The notes under the pieces were generated by a model. It did no database searches. It saw only the letters and a program-made list of their open reading frames with translations, and was not told the origin of the DNA. A stretch of DNA of 64,000 nucleotides, from positions 33,825,263-33,889,262 of the forward strand of contig CM055828.1 in assembly GCA_029582265.1 (NCBI GenBank). The letters are read 5' to 3'. The stretch comes from Zoroaster sp. YZ-2022. Lineage: Eukaryota > Echinodermata > Asteroidea > Forcipulatida > Zoroasteridae. The stretch's first letter is position 1; the number at the start of each line of letters is the position of its first letter. Of the stretch, positions 32,560 through 44,514 are shown piece after piece. Position numbers and translations under genes: made by a program.

Positions 32560-33420
32560 GTGAATTTGTTATACAGTCCAATGCTGACATCAATCAATAT
32601 TTTGCACTCTGTTCATGAAATACCTGCTAATTGCGTATTTAAGAAAGCATGTGACCTGCAAGTGTAATGTGGGTACCATGGCAGAAATCAGTGCTGGACA
32701 GAATAGTCAGATAGGAACAGTGATTGTAACCAAATTTATTTCCAAAATATTTATTACTAAGAACTGAGATACTTTTATTCTTATAAATCTATCGAAATCC
32801 TTCAGGAACTTGTGAGTGATGGAATTGTCCCACAGATTTAAATTATTGTTACCTCATACACAGAGTCAGAAGATAGCCCCCCTCACCCCCCCAAAAAAAA
32901 AAAAAAAAAAAAATGATGTGAGAAATCTTAAGACAATGACTAGGGTTGAATCAAATTAAGCCCAATTGAAAAGGAAGGAAGAGGAATCATGTTCATTTTG
33001 ATTGGGTCCCAAAGGAGCATGAGTTGAAATGACCACAGACATTGATAGCTTCCAGACTACTTAAATGTGAAATGAAAAGATGAGGGTTTGTATAACCCCC
33101 CCCCCCCCCCAATATGTTACACTCCTACTTTCATTACAATTTTCCAGTGAGTTGACTGACCACTCAAAACTAGACAACTGTCCATTCAGCAAGCATTATA
33201 CATGCTGGCCTAGTATGTACAGTGTACTCTCTATCTTTCAAAACCATTTGAATGATATTAAATTATGATTCTCACAACTAAAAATCTTATAAATTAAACG
33301 TGAAGTGTATAATTTATCAGTATAACAGACCTGTACATCAACCCTTAACTTATTTAAAGCATTTTGAAATTTAATTTCAGCATTAGTTTATACTAGTGTT
33401 TTTGTTATTTCAAGATTCAG
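32560..33420. other. Unassigned
   Basis: An A homopolymer (about 32889-32912) and a C homopolymer (about 33097-33110) are present. No gene supported. Confidence 0.4.
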
Positions 33421-33423
33421 ACA

Positions 33424-33686
33424 ACCCCCTTTAGCATTCTGGCAAGGAACATTCCTGAATCCTCCTAAATCCATCAGTGCACTTTTGGAAACATGCCCTT
33501 ATCTTCAAAATGCACCATGCATTTTCGTTGATCTGTCATATTCAGCACTTATGGCCTGTACTTTTTGCCAGGTAGTAATCTTGTCCCATTTGAAGAGGTG
33601 AAAGTACCTGTTTTCAACAGTGCTGATTTTTTTTTCCCAAAGAAAGTGCCCCTTGGATGATTTTGCAGGATTTGGGATAGTTAGGG
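33424..33686 (+). mobile_element. M1 TTAA-type MITE
   Basis: The right end gatagttaggg-TTAA (33687-33690) is intact. The left end is decayed (acaacccccttta). The interior aligns to 29890-30152. Confidence 0.82.
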
Positions 33687-33821
33687 TTAATCTAGACACC
33701 AGCTATATACACTGTATGGTGCATTAATTAAGGAGATATTTGTCTCCCTAATCAGTAACCAGACTGCCGACTGTAAATCAACACATTGTCAATGAGAGAC
33801 AGGGGGTCCTGGCCTCTACAG

Positions 33822-33913
33822 GTGCCTTGTTAGACTCAAGGATTTCCCATAGACAGGAGGAAGCTACAACCTCGATCCCCCAGGGTCTATCCTGTTCCCA
33901 CTACAAGACCCTG
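33822..33913 (+). CDS. Possible exon, unknown
   Basis: Acceptor ctggcctctacag and donor CCCTG|GTGAGA enclose 92 nt. Only phase 1 is open, giving 30 codons (ALLDSRISHRQEEATT, then IPQGLSCSHYKTL). The signals are good but the island is short and no homologue is recognised. Confidence 0.35.
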
Positions 33914-34411
33914 GTGAGAAAAGTGACTTCTGCAATGGTGATCGGTTACTTAAAACAAAATAACAGTTTGAATGTCACTTTTAGGGAACAAATTATTTAC
34001 CTTTTATTCATACATGTACTATTATGCCTTCATGTCTCTTTTTTTTGTACAGATCCAATGTCTGAATGATCGATTTTACCGAAAATGAATTCAGGCAGAA
34101 CTAACCAAAATAGGCTGGCCCCAATTATGTACTGATTATCAGTGCTACGATTGTACAATTTGTATACAGGGAATCAGACATTTACGGCTGCAGCATGATA
34201 ACTTCATGCATACACATGTACATGTACATGTATGGCTACGTTCAAGGAAAAACCTGGGCCTGGGCTGGGCGAAACACAGGCTTTCCAAAAAAATATTACG
34301 TTTTTAAATTTTAGCGAAAGTTGCTGCTGTACATGTAGAGTACATGTACATCATTGTGATTGTTGGTCTCTACCGGCAATACATGGGATTTGAAAGATTG
34401 TCAGCATCGTA
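33914..34411. other. Unassigned
   Basis: TACATG palindromes near 34215 and 34331. No gene seen. Confidence 0.4.
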
Positions 34412-34565
34412 TTAGCCAGAGGGGTGTCTGGGTGTCTTTTGGACACCCTGTTCCAATTTTTGGACACCCTATTTCATCTGTCATTTACATGTAGACGTAT
34501 TGTAAATGAACAATGTGGACAACCCGTTTTGAAATTTGGACACCCTATTTCTAAATCCTGGCTAA
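34412..34565 (-). mobile_element. W-family element, best ends
   Basis: Bounded by ttagccag and ctggctaa. The interior repeats ggacaccct on this strand. It is the reverse of the copies at 9491 and 16863. Confidence 0.68.
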
Positions 34566-34654
34566 AGCCTTGATTGTCGGTCTAGTACCCTTGACATTTT
34601 ATACTGCAGCACAGACTTATTCTTGCAAGGTCTCATACTATAATACATAACACA

Positions 34655-35023
34655 TTAATAATAATAATGTGGACTTATATTGCGCACGTATCCACCAAAC
34701 TGGTGCTCAAGGCGCATTATATTATTACCCCTGCTCATTAGGCTCATAAATCATTCCTGAAACCATCTCAGCTCCCTGGGGAGTATACAGCTCAATTGCT
34801 GCCATTTTGGCTCATATAGGGCTAATTAAACACAACCAACTCTGCCCTCACAGGTACCCATTTACCCCTGGGTGGAGAGAAGCAATTATGGTAAAGAGTC
34901 TTGCTCAAGGACACAAGCACCATGGTCGCGGTTGGGATTCGAACCCACATTCTGACGACTCAGCCATCAGAACACAAATCCGATGCGCTAAACCGCTCGA
35001 CCATCATGACCATGGCACTCCAT
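34655..35023 (-). mobile_element. SINE A, full length
   Basis: Read on the minus strand: head atggtcgagcggtttagcgc, box B gggttcgaatcccaacc, shared body and an AAT/ATT tail at 34658-34668. Confidence 0.9.
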
Positions 35024-35298
35024 TGCCTGTAATATACGTACATGTAAAAACAATATTCCAGTTCCAGGGTAACAGAGCAGTGGTACATGTATCTAGTAAT
35101 CCTGATACTGCTTGAACGCCCTGGGGATGAGGTTAGAGGAAACTCTGCTATCCATGTACATGTACATGGAATACTGTTATTGGAAAATTGGCAGCTCATT
35201 AGGAAGGAAAAATTGTGTTTTCTTTATAATTTCAAAGGCAGTATTACATGTAACCGTTATTTTATAAACAAGCACACATTATACATGTACATGTACAC
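35024..35298. other. Unassigned
   Basis: No element recognised. TACATG palindromes are present. Confidence 0.35.
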
Positions 35299-35432
35299 AT
35301 GCCCCAGGGACTTCTGTCTGTCCCCTGGGAACTTCTGTCTGTCCCCTGGGAACTTCTGTCTGCCCCCTGGGAACTTCTCTCTGCCCCCTGGGAACTTATG
35401 TCTGTCCCCTGGGAACTTATGTCTGTTCCCTG
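35299..35432. repeat. 21-bp minisatellite, about seven units
   Basis: Units of cccctgggaacttctgtctg type with a few substitutions. Because 21 is divisible by 3, one frame stays open on each strand (plus-strand heptad NFCLSPG). There is no start, splice site or homologue to suggest it is translated. Confidence 0.9.
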
Positions 35433-35858
35433 AGGACTTCTTGTGATCATTGAATCTATTGCAGGAGTGATGTAAACGGAACAAGTATGGGAGTACGTGC
35501 AATCATGTACATGTACCAACATGGATTACATGAACAATGTACCTCACCCCAAGGTAATCAATCAAAATGACAAAAGACACAAAGTGTAACAGAAAGTTAG
35601 TTTAGCATACCATACATCTAAATACTAAAAAAAAACTTGGCAAATATAATCAATGATTCATGGAACATTTACGATTGTTTACACGAACATATATATGCCC
35701 AAGGACATTTCTAATTAAGTCTGTGACCCAGATAAATGTATGTCACACACAAATTAATTTTCCTAAGGATGAAACGCGTGGTGTACACATTATGACATAC
35801 GGTCCATTGAATGGATACATAAATTGTACTGTGCATCTAGTACATGTACACATTAAAA
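35433..35858. other. Unassigned
   Basis: No gene seen. Confidence 0.4.
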
Positions 35859-36175
35859 CCCTCCTACACATGGAGGCCACTCCGATCCACTAAATTTTCA
35901 ATATGTTTGTCACCAACCTTTTAGTACATACAATGTACAAGCCTGCTGTCCTTGCTAAATAATCTTACACAATCAACTGTGTGCCACCCAAGGCCACTGT
36001 AAATGTTCAAACATATTAGTATGGCCTGCAATGTACATGTATCGATGGGAGACCACCTTACCCTGCAATCTCAGTGGTGTGACAGAAGGGTAACCATAGG
36101 AGGCCACTGGCAACAGCTAATGGCTTCGAGTGGCCTGAATGGGTTGTTTCAAAAATTGCGCTGATTGTAGGAAGG
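35859..36175 (+). mobile_element. T1 subfamily TTAA-type MITE
   Basis: Left end aaaccctcctacaca after a TTAA (35853-35856), right end gattgtaggaagg before TTAA (36176-36179). The interior carries ggccact words and the block cccaaggccactgtaaatgtt. Intact orientation reference for 31491-31805. Confidence 0.8.
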
Positions 36176-36324
36176 TTAAAGGTACATGTTTGTAACATTG
36201 GTAATAACCCAATTACAACAGTATCAATTTATTATCTAAAACCTACATGTAACTTGATGTGAAGTTGGTCAAAGTTTTTATAAAATATGTGCAATATAGA
36301 TATATATATATTTTTTTTTTAATT

Positions 36325-36495
36325 ACCCATTTATACTCCTGATTTAAGAGAAGCAATTAGGGTTAAGCCTGTTGCTGAAGGACATACTGTAAGCACTATG
36401 ACAGCAGCCAGGATTCTAACCCATAATCTGGCTGCTCGGCCGTCAGAACCGAACCGAAAGTCCAATGCACTGCACTGCCCGGCCATGGCACTCTA
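36325..36495 (-). mobile_element. SINE A, degraded
   Basis: Minus strand: tgccatggccgggcagtgca resembles box A, gggttagaatcctgg resembles box B, and the gagaagcaatt / cagcaac block of the body is recognisable. Confidence 0.65.
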
Positions 36496-36924
36496 CAATC
36501 AAAACTGTGAGATATTATTTCGTGTTTGTATTCACAATACAACAACCCTCTAGACAACATGTATGCAAAATAAACAACTGTGTATAAATAGGGAGTTGTT
36601 TTTTTTTTTTTAATTTTTTGTCCATGATATTCTTCATGGTCCCGTGGTGGCATTGTGATTCATTGCCGTGACTGTTTGTATTACCCTGATACAGCAGAGG
36701 TTTTCCACTCGATCGTTTACAAGAGTTCCCATGCATGCATCTGTGAATATTGAATACATGTACCCCGACCAACCAACCAACCAAACGTGAATGCCGTTGA
36801 ACTGTTGTCAAAGTTGATCAAATCATCATGCACCAAGCACTCATAGATTGATTTACACACAGGTGCTCCTGTGAACAAATAAATTGCCACATAACGTCTT
36901 ATTACCGACTGGTTCAAAAGTACA

Positions 36925-37105
36925 TCAGGTTTGGCTTAATGGTGTTTTCCCTCGCCTTCCACCTCTTGTGGACCCAAGTTTGAATCCCACCTCAGGCCCC
37001 AGCCTGGATTGGGTTTTCAGTCCCCTGGTGCGGATTTTCCCCCCGAATGATTCTCTCTCCCACTGGTCTTCTATTTTTGTCCCAGAGGAACAACAGCAAT
37101 AAGGT
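36925..37105 (+). mobile_element. SINE D (tRNA-derived, second lineage)
   Basis: Head with box A-like tggcttaatggtgttttccc and box B-like gtttgaatcccacc at typical short-arm spacing, then ggattgggttttcagtcccc and ttttccccccgaatgatt. The short variable arm separates it from SINEs A and C. Single copy here, no poly-T terminator after the head. Confidence 0.65.
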
Positions 37106-37193
37106 TACCAAAGATAAACAATCAGTGAAAGTAAGTTTTTGGTTGAAATTTTTTTTTGTTATTTTTTTTCTTTCATTGCAAGAAAGTGAAATA

Positions 37194-37460
37194 TACTACT
37201 CAAAAACAATTTAGGGAACACCGGATTTTTAACATCAAATAGGTTTGAAATGTTCCACGAACCAGGATTTTCATTTGCAACCCCCTCTCTCTTTCAGTAG
37301 TCATGTCATGAAATGTGTAATCAATACATGCATCCTTTATCATCTGTTTCATTGTGCAGTTGTTTCTCATCAATTCTGTGAAACATTGTGTTTATCTGAA
37401 ATAAATGATCTTGCTTTAACTGAGATTATTCCGATGTTCCCTAAATTGTTTTGAGTAGTA
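37194..37460. mobile_element. TA-flanked Tc1/mariner-like MITE
   Basis: TA duplication at 37192-37193 and 37461-37462. The terminal repeats tactactcaaaaacaattta...gggaacacc and its partner ending tttgagtagta are nearly perfect over about 32 bp. 267 bp, no coding. Confidence 0.9.
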
Positions 37461-37508
37461 TATTTAACTGATATAATTTAACTGTTATACTGTTATACAT
37501 GTAGGTAA

Positions 37509-37734
37509 GGCCATTCCAATTTTGGTTTACGGATTTTTTAGGTGCTGAAAAAGGTTGTCAGACAGGAAAAAAAATGAAAAAAAAGAAGAAAAAAAATTCA
37601 AATATTCGGACCAATGTTTGAATATTCGTCGCCGGGGGGGGGGGGGTATGGATTTCCATTTTTTTTTTCTTTTTCGATTTTTCAACAAAATAAGGCGCCG
37701 CATCCGTAAACCAACTAATAAAATTGAAACGGCC
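37509..37734. mobile_element. MITE with GGCC ends
   Basis: Left ggccattccaattttggttt-acggat pairs with right atccgtaaacc..aaaattgaaacggcc. The central part is poly-A/G rich. Target duplication unclear (possibly TAA). Confidence 0.72.
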
Positions 37735-39350
37735 TAACTGTATATTTAACTGGGGGGGGGGGGATTTAACAGACAGACTCTACTCTGTCCTTAAAATGGT
37801 GTTTTGCAGGGAGTGATTTATCAGAAAACAATCACAAGAACAACTTGGTAGCTTTACATGTGTAATTCTATGCTGCTTTCTACACATACCCCCAAAAATA
37901 CACGGTGCTGGGGTTTTGAATTTACATTTTGGAGACAGCGTCCTCTATTGTTCATATTAGAAAATTATATCAAGATCCAACATGGACTGGTCCCCTGTCT
38001 TTATACTCAAGGATAAAGACGAGCTCCTGGCGTACCATTCAAGGGGTTTCTTTGGATACGTTGTGCTGAAGATCCAACGTCGCACTAGCTACCGACCAAG
38101 GTCAAAGTTGAATCTCGGAGAGAAAAAAATGGGGGCCGCGGCCAGTATCTGGCATAATTCACAAGCTTCAAAGCGTGACATCCGGCCTTCAGGCTGCATC
38201 CAACATTCCTGGAAACTAACACAACCAATACCATGTTTTTCATAACTACATGTACAAGTGGGAAAAACTAAATGCTCAAAACGCTTTTAATGTGATTATG
38301 ATGGACATTTAATATTGCCATAGTTTCAGGATGTTTATAGATTTCCTTTACAATTCTATGTACATGCCTTAGAATAGTATTAAAAGGAAAATGAAATTCA
38401 CAATTTCTGATTGGGGAAATAAACATGGAATTAAGGACTTTACTTTTATCTTTTGTATAATTTCTCATTATTCCAAAGGGAAAGTGAAGTTTATATTTCT
38501 CACTATTCCAAAGGGAAATAGTGAAGAAAAAGTAATAAATATGTACCCATACTTTGTCCAGAGTTTCCCAAATTTGTATTTGGAAAAACATGTATTTTTA
38601 CTCAGAACTGTAGTGGTTTTGTCTACATGTAAATGTTATTTCAAAGAAATACAACATACAGGTATATATAAGATAATGTACCCTGTTTTTGCAATCACTG
38701 CCCTTGAAAATTCTGATCAGAATCAGCAACAGTTGGCGAGTATTAATATGAAGCCCAGGTCTGTTTTGCTACTGATCCAGTCTCCAATCTATCGGTACCT
38801 TTCAAGTTAGAAACTTACACAGTAGATGCGCTATGGTGCATGTACCTTCACTGATGCATGCCCACAATGCATCAGTGAATCGTAGTCTTGTGTCCCACAC
38901 CAACCGCCCCCCAAAAAAATTTTTTTTTAATATTAGTTAAATTTTCTACTTTAATTGATGCCATTCAAAGGGTTATTATTACAGTGCCCTCTTGTGTTCT
39001 GTACAAGGACTTCTCTTAGAAAACAACATGTACATGTTCACATAGAATTATGACAGTTTACTCATGAAAATAATGTCCTTCAGTTAAAATTTATCAAATA
39101 AGTTTGTTTGTTGTCTTGATGTGTTTGTTCTGTCCAAACTGCTTATAGTAATTTTTAGCAATTTTATATTATTTCTGATGGCGCAGGACCTGAGCTATTG
39201 TTCCATCTTTGTTTGATTTAAACAATCAAAATTATCCATAAAAGTGCATCCATACTTTATAAGAATCAAGAAACATGTACATGTATACAAATCAACCAGT
39301 GAAAGTATCTTCTTAATTCAACAAGAAAATATTGATATAGTGGGCTTTAA
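37735..39350. other. Unassigned
   Basis: Two plus-strand frames stand out. The frame at 37982-38245 (ATG in aacATGG context, MDWSPVFILKDKDELLAYHS at the start) might be an initial exon, but no donor fits clearly. The frame at 38391-38810 (139 codons) contains an internal duplication (attattccaaagggaaa) and looks like chance. A solo unit of the 59-bp satellite lies at 39245-39305. Confidence 0.35.
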
Positions 39351-39554
39351 CAGGACAATATCATCACGATCAGATTTTCAACAGAGCATGGAATCAGTTT
39401 AAGATGAACACAGTGACTGGAAATTACTGACTCATTTATGAAGCAGCAACAGTTATGACCTTATCATGTGGGGTATTATTTTCAGTCACCGAGTTTAAAA
39501 TCTAAAAGTAGCACTTCAATTCCATGCCCTGTTGATCGTGACAATATAGTCCCT
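39351..39554. mobile_element. Z TTAA-type MITE
   Basis: TTAA at 39347-39350 and 39555-39558. Ends caggacaatatcatcacgat / ending atcgtgacaatatagtccct. The interior is slightly shortened. Confidence 0.82.
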
Positions 39555-39599
39555 TTAAGGCTGAAACTTTCACAGGTTGGTTGTTTATTATGTACTTGT

Positions 39600-39895
39600 A
39601 AGCATACTCAGTTTTTGCCAACATTACCAATGTTGTACCTTCCCTTCAATGTATCTTGATTCAAAGAGAGTAAGCACACTCATAGAAGCAGTTTTGCCAA
39701 CATTACCAATATTGTACCTTCCCTTCAATGTATATCTTGATTCAAAGAGTAAGCACACTCATAGAAGCAGTTTTGCCAACATTACCAATGTTGTACCTTC
39801 CCTTCAATGTATATCTTGATTCAAAGAGAGTAAGCACACTCATAGAAGCAGTTTTGCCAACATTACTAATGTTGTACCTTCCCTTTATAAATACC
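39600..39895 (+). repeat. V minisatellite, about 78-81-bp unit x3.5
   Basis: Units carry gttttgccaacattaccaat, gtaccttcccttcaatgtat, cttgattcaaagag and taagcacactcatagaagca. Unit length varies by a small indel. Inverted relative to 9680-9860. Confidence 0.92.
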
Positions 39896-41427
39896 AATCT
39901 TGTTCCCTCAGACACAGCAGTATACATGTACTGTACATGTACCTGGATATCTGACACTGCCTGAAAACAACTAGTGAACCACACTTTTTCAGATTAACCT
40001 TTCCATTGCTATAAAATATCCCAAGCTGGATAAGCTGACATGTAAGCTTCCCCAAGTGTACAGTCTTTTAGAGAGCATTCATCTGTGTTATATATTTCAA
40101 CTGTGAGCGGCCCTATCGTGTGAAAACTAATTCCCATGCATTCTCATGTATTCATACATTTGTGCGACAATGAAAAAGAAAGTTTTCAAATATGTCCTTG
40201 CACAAAGCACATGTACGTACATAGGGCCTACATGTACATCACCCAGTAGGATGCAACCAAGCGTACCAAGGCTAACTATTAATTTTATTTTCCATGATGC
40301 AATGTTTGCAAATCTCCAAGAAATTTCGCTTGTGAAATTGTACATGTCTGTCGCGCCTTTGTGAAATTGTGACTGAAATGAGACAACGCATTTTAAAAGA
40401 TTTCATCAGGTGTTTCCAGAGTGTAAAAGAGTAAACTGTATTTGGATAAATACGTACATAAATACACTTTTCTAAAAATGATGATGAAAGAACTGTAAGA
40501 ACAACAATAGCTTTTTCCAAACTGGATGTGGACACATGTAGTGTCTGATGAGCACTGCAACAGCACACTTTAAACATCGAGGAAGCTTTTCACGATAAGC
40601 TGGCAAAATATTATTTTGTTCACGCCAAAAGTGGCTACTATAAGAGGAGATATAACTGGAAAGCTTGACGGACAAAATAGCGAATTGCAACAATAGTATC
40701 AACCTCATTGGTCAATCTGTGCTGTTTAATTGAGAGGCTGGACGCAGTGTATTGAAGAACTGAAAGGAATTGGAATTGACGGATTGACCCGATACAAGTG
40801 ACAGGAATTTACGGTTGTCCCCAAAAGTGCACTCTTTGCTATAAATACTTGAACCTGCAAGCAGCAGAATTGAAAAGCTTTTTTTTTTTGGTCCCTGAAA
40901 TTGCCTGTTTTTTGTTTTTTTAAGAGGGAAAAAAAAAAAACTCCAAATGGTTCTTTTCAGATTCTTTGTGTGTAAGAAATTGTATAGAATTCTAGAAGTT
41001 ATGCATGGGTTCACAAACAATTTATATAAGGGGACAATATTTAGAAAAAAAGGGTTCAGTACACACATAAACATCACAGTCTCTTCTGTAACACACGGTA
41101 TAAATGTACGTACATGTACGTACATACATATTAGGATACTGGCTTGCTTCAAGTCTGTCCAAGGGAGCACTGTACATAATAAAATTATTCCAAGATTCTG
41201 AAACGATTTATGTATATTTCCCATGATAAAACCTAATCTAACCATCCATCTCTTTGTATCAGTGCTTTGTTATTTTATTTAAAGAAAGGAAGCAAAATAC
41301 CTTCTAAAAATAAATTTAAAAAAAAATGATCAGCTCTAATGATTAACAAGAAATTAGATGAACAATTTAATTTATGACGTGGCATGTTACTTTAACTGTC
41401 AGTCAAACTGTGGCACTTAGAGAATGT
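39896..41427. other. Unassigned; longest open frame of the window
   Basis: A 177-codon minus-strand frame (40712-41245) runs through T-runs and TACGTACATG simple sequence, has no domain and no splice signals, and is probably chance. Nothing else is supported. Confidence 0.45.
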
Positions 41428-41431
41428 TTAA

Positions 41432-41908
41432 CCCTAACTCCCTAGCCTTAATTACCAGGTACCTTCCTCAATCCTTCATAATCCTCCGAAATGTGTTTGT
41501 GCATGAAACTCACTGCCTCAATCTTTCATAATCCTCCACTATCAAATGCACGACCATGCACGACCCTCCTCAATCCTCCATAATCCTCCAATTGGTGATT
41601 TTCGAACGTGCCTCATTCCTCCAAAATCCTCCAGAGGATACAAGATTATGTTTCTGTCAATCCTTCACAATCCTCCATAATCCTCCACATTCATCCAAAG
41701 TAAATGTCCATTATGCCCTCAATCCTCCACAATCCTCCAGGATCTCTTTGAACCATGCTTCCTCAATCCTCCACAATCCTCCACTATCAAATGCACGACC
41801 CTCCTCAATCCTCCATAATCCTCCAATTGGTGATTTTCGAACGTGCCTCATTCTTCCAAAATCCTCCAAATCCTCCGGAGGATTATAGAGGATTTAGGAG
41901 GGTTAGGG
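41432..41908 (+). mobile_element. M3 TTAA-type MITE, complete
   Basis: TTAA at 41428-41431 and 41909-41912. Termini ccctaactccctagcc / gaggagggttaggg-like. The interior is an array of caatcctccataatcctcca units with longer repeats (actatcaaatgcacgaccc, ggtgattttcgaac) occurring two or three times. Copy at 44515. Confidence 0.88.
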
Positions 41909-41912
41909 TTAA

Positions 41913-42188
41913 TAATGCTTTGATTAGTTACATGTATTTTGTTAAACATGTCTTCATGTATTCTAATTTGCTAATTCTCTATGGAAAATAGCAATGAATT
42001 TATTTTATCGATGATGAACAAGAAAGTCTAAAAAATTAATATTATATGAATAAGTCAAAAACACAAAAGCTGTGTCATCAAAAATATGTTCTAAAAAGTA
42101 AACTGAAAGAAACAAGACAATATTTTGGCATCCACTCAGTACATTATGCAATGCAGGGTCAGATTTACTTAAGAGTGAAAACATCACA
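41913..42188. other. Unassigned AT-rich sequence
   Basis: No gene seen. Confidence 0.4.
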
Positions 42189-42270
42189 TACACCCTCTCC
42201 CAATACACCCCTCCCCAATACACCCCTCCCCAATACACCCCTCCCCCAAATAGACCCCTCCCCTAATACA
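42189..42270. repeat. 15-16-bp C-rich tandem array
   Basis: About five units of caatacacccctccc, the last two diverged. Confidence 0.92.
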
Positions 42271-42589
42271 CCTGTATACATGTATAATTATAAATATGTT
42301 TAGCATACTTGTGATAAAGTATTTACACAAACCATGAGAAATCTTCAATGTCAACATATATTTAATGTTTACATTAAAAAAAGGGATACCTTTTTTCTAC
42401 ATAACTGAAGTTGTTCCATCATGCGAAAGTCTTCATATACATGTACTGTTGTCTATAAGTAGGTCAAGCTAAACCCAGTATACATGTACATCGTAAACAT
42501 TAAACACATACCACCTTCCACAAAATGTCCGACTTGGATGCCTGCAAACATCTTGAAATACACCACCCAAAAGTAATGATCATAGCGAC

Positions 42590-42643
42590 ACAAAATTGAC
42601 CCAATCCAGGCATGAGTGATAAACACTTTCCCACTTTTGATAC
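42590..42643 (-). CDS. Candidate terminal exon of the 42.9-43.2 kb gene
   Basis: A minus-strand acceptor (aacatcacag) is followed by G TAT CAA, which exactly completes the split codon left by the exon at 42934-43195. The frame reads RYQKWESVYHSCLDWVNFV and stops at 42590. A different frame stays open further downstream (KVFITHAWIGSILCRYD onward) and would need another acceptor (aaaag), so the terminal-exon reading is preferred but not certain. Confidence 0.45.
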
Positions 42644-42933
42644 CTGTGATGTTACATAGTAAGACGGTTATTTTCCAAGCTATGCTGTCCCCCTGGGTCA
42701 GGTCAACAGGACCCGACCTCTTTACCTACATATGTAAATTAAAACAATGTAAAAACTGCTTTCTGAAGGATAATGTTGACAACATTTATGTGATTTGAGG
42801 GATGCATACTATAGCTGAAAACATGATACCAGTACAGTTAATATTTTGGTATTTCAGTAAAAAAAACAAAAACCTGTATAATTATATGCAGTTATTATTT
42901 ATGGAAACAATGCAGGGGAACCTAGTGGTTCAC

Positions 42934-43195
42934 CTCCACTGTAATCCAGAGTGTTCTTTTGGGTAAAAGGTCGTGATAAAGGTCACATCTTGTGGAGCGC
43001 CCTGCAGAGACAATAATTCTAGTTCTTTCTGGGAGAGAAACAGCTGACGTATCATCAGATTGGTGTCTTGTTCTGAAACATTCTGAAGTTGGCTGAACAT
43101 GGATGTTGAAGATCGCAGGGTTCTTACTGGAAATGACTTGTTTGGAGTAGCCACAAATTTTGATGGAAAAAAGGGCATTTTTGTATCAATGCTCA
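42934..43195 (-). CDS. Internal coding exon (86 codons), unknown protein
   Basis: Minus strand: acceptor ctatctgcactgtcag, donor TGGAG|GTGAAC, 262 nt open in a single frame (two bases, 86 codons, two bases). Segments: SIDTKMPFFPSKFVATPNK, a Ser/Thr-rich stretch (RTLRSSTSMFS), then DTNLMIRQLFLSQKELELL, helix-like, then TFITTFYPKEHSGLQW. Codon composition is protein-like and no repeat overlaps. It is the longest credible exon here. I do not recognise the family. The outgoing phase fits the exon at 42643. Confidence 0.68.
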
Positions 43196-43450
43196 CTGAC
43201 AGTGCAGATAGAATTCTGATTATATGTGTATGTGACTTTGAATCCTTCAGTCATAAATTGCAATATTTTTAAAAATTCTTAAAATTAAACTGAAAAAAAA
43301 GAAGTATATTTCAATTAACAAACCTTCATTACCTTTTATTGTCGTAATAATGGAAGTAATTATTTTCCCATAATTACATACATGTACATGTATGCACATG
43401 TACTACACATGTATGTACCAGTATCACAAATTGATACACATATTTACTAT

Positions 43451-43706
43451 AGCTGAACTTTAGTGGCAAGTAGCTATAGAGGTCAAAATCGGTCAACTGC
43501 CTGTCTTGACTGTTGACCCAAATGTGCACACACCTGGGCATTTCTGACTGGTGTTTACTGTCATTTTGACCACCCTCAACGGTCGACTCATTTTGACCTG
43601 CAAATGTACTTACTACACATAAGGTTTGACTTTTAAGTGCACTAGATTTACCTTGGCAAGTGTATCAACATTTTGACTGATTTTGACCCTTATAGTAGTA
43701 GGAGGG
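43451..43706 (-). mobile_element. T2 TTAA-type MITE
   Basis: gctgaactttagtggcaagt to tagtagtaggaggg, ending at TTAA 43707-43710. The left terminus is lost and a central segment is deleted relative to 26620. Confidence 0.8.
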
Positions 43707-43710
43707 TTAA

Positions 43711-44510
43711 TGCAAGAGTCAATGACAACATCAAACTGACGATTCTCAGAATTTGTTATACAATCTACCGGTCAATAAATCATCCTTTCCTTTCGTCTCA
43801 CCTTGATCACTGTAAGATCAGTTAACATTTAATTGATGGCCAGGTAAAAGATCATCTGAACTGAAGATTCCTAAAGAAATCTGTCAAGCTGACCTTGACA
43901 ATTCAAAATCGAAATAAATTAAAGATTTCTGCCTTTCAACTCCCGGAAATTAGCCAAATTGGCCCCCAATCTGCGCCTGGAAATTTGAATTAAGGTGCCG
44001 AGCGGTCTCGACCCGTGCAACCAGGGGAGACATGGGGGAAATGTAGAGGAGTCACTTAGGCGATTGCGTGGCATCAATGAAGCTCACAGGAGGGTAGTCT
44101 TGATCCCATGGGACTTTGTGTTCAATCACTGGCAGCTCTACGTGTGCAAGCTTGCCAGGTTTGTTATATCTTAAACTTTGGTCAAATTAGGAACATGAGC
44201 GGACATGTTACATGCATGCATCTCAACATAAACGTGCACCCAACACCACTCAAGGTAACTTAACTTAGATGTTCGTGAGAATACAGACTTCTGACAATCT
44301 GACAGGAAACAATTAGCGGTTAGTGAGTCTTTTATGCAAAATGTTTCTGTCGGGCAGTTTCAAGTGTATCAGTGCCAGCAGTCAATCAAGCATTGAGGTA
44401 CATGGTCCATACAAGAACCGTCAGAGGATATGTCTTGGGGAACAATTTTGTTTTTAAATTACCAAAGGACTCCAACTAAACATTGTACATTACAATGCTA
44501 TATTAATTTT
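43711..44510. other. Unassigned, with a two-strand open island
   Basis: At about 44048-44160 the plus strand is open (EESLRRLRGINEAHRRVV, then LIPWDFVFNHWQLY). The minus strand is also open with acceptor- and donor-like sites (PVIEHKVPWDQDYPPV before GTGAGC). Composition is higher in GC than the flanks. I cannot decide whether either is an exon. Confidence 0.35.
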
Positions 44511-44514
44511 TCAA

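Noticed and set aside
32337..32618. Repetitive protein encoded by the 13-bp array
   Set aside because: The open frame results from a stop-free 13-bp unit cycling through three frames. There is no start context, homologue or splice support.
35087..35502. Heptad-repeat protein from the 21-bp minisatellite
   Set aside because: Both strands are open because the unit lacks stops. Nothing suggests translation.
38391..38810. A 139-codon plus-strand open frame
   Set aside because: It contains an internal duplication of non-coding character and simple sequence, and the opposite strand is equally open.
40712..41245. A 177-codon minus-strand open frame, the longest in the window
   Set aside because: It passes through T-runs and TACGTACATG simple sequence, has no domain or signal, and has no splice or codon-bias support. 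It is best explained by AT-rich chance.
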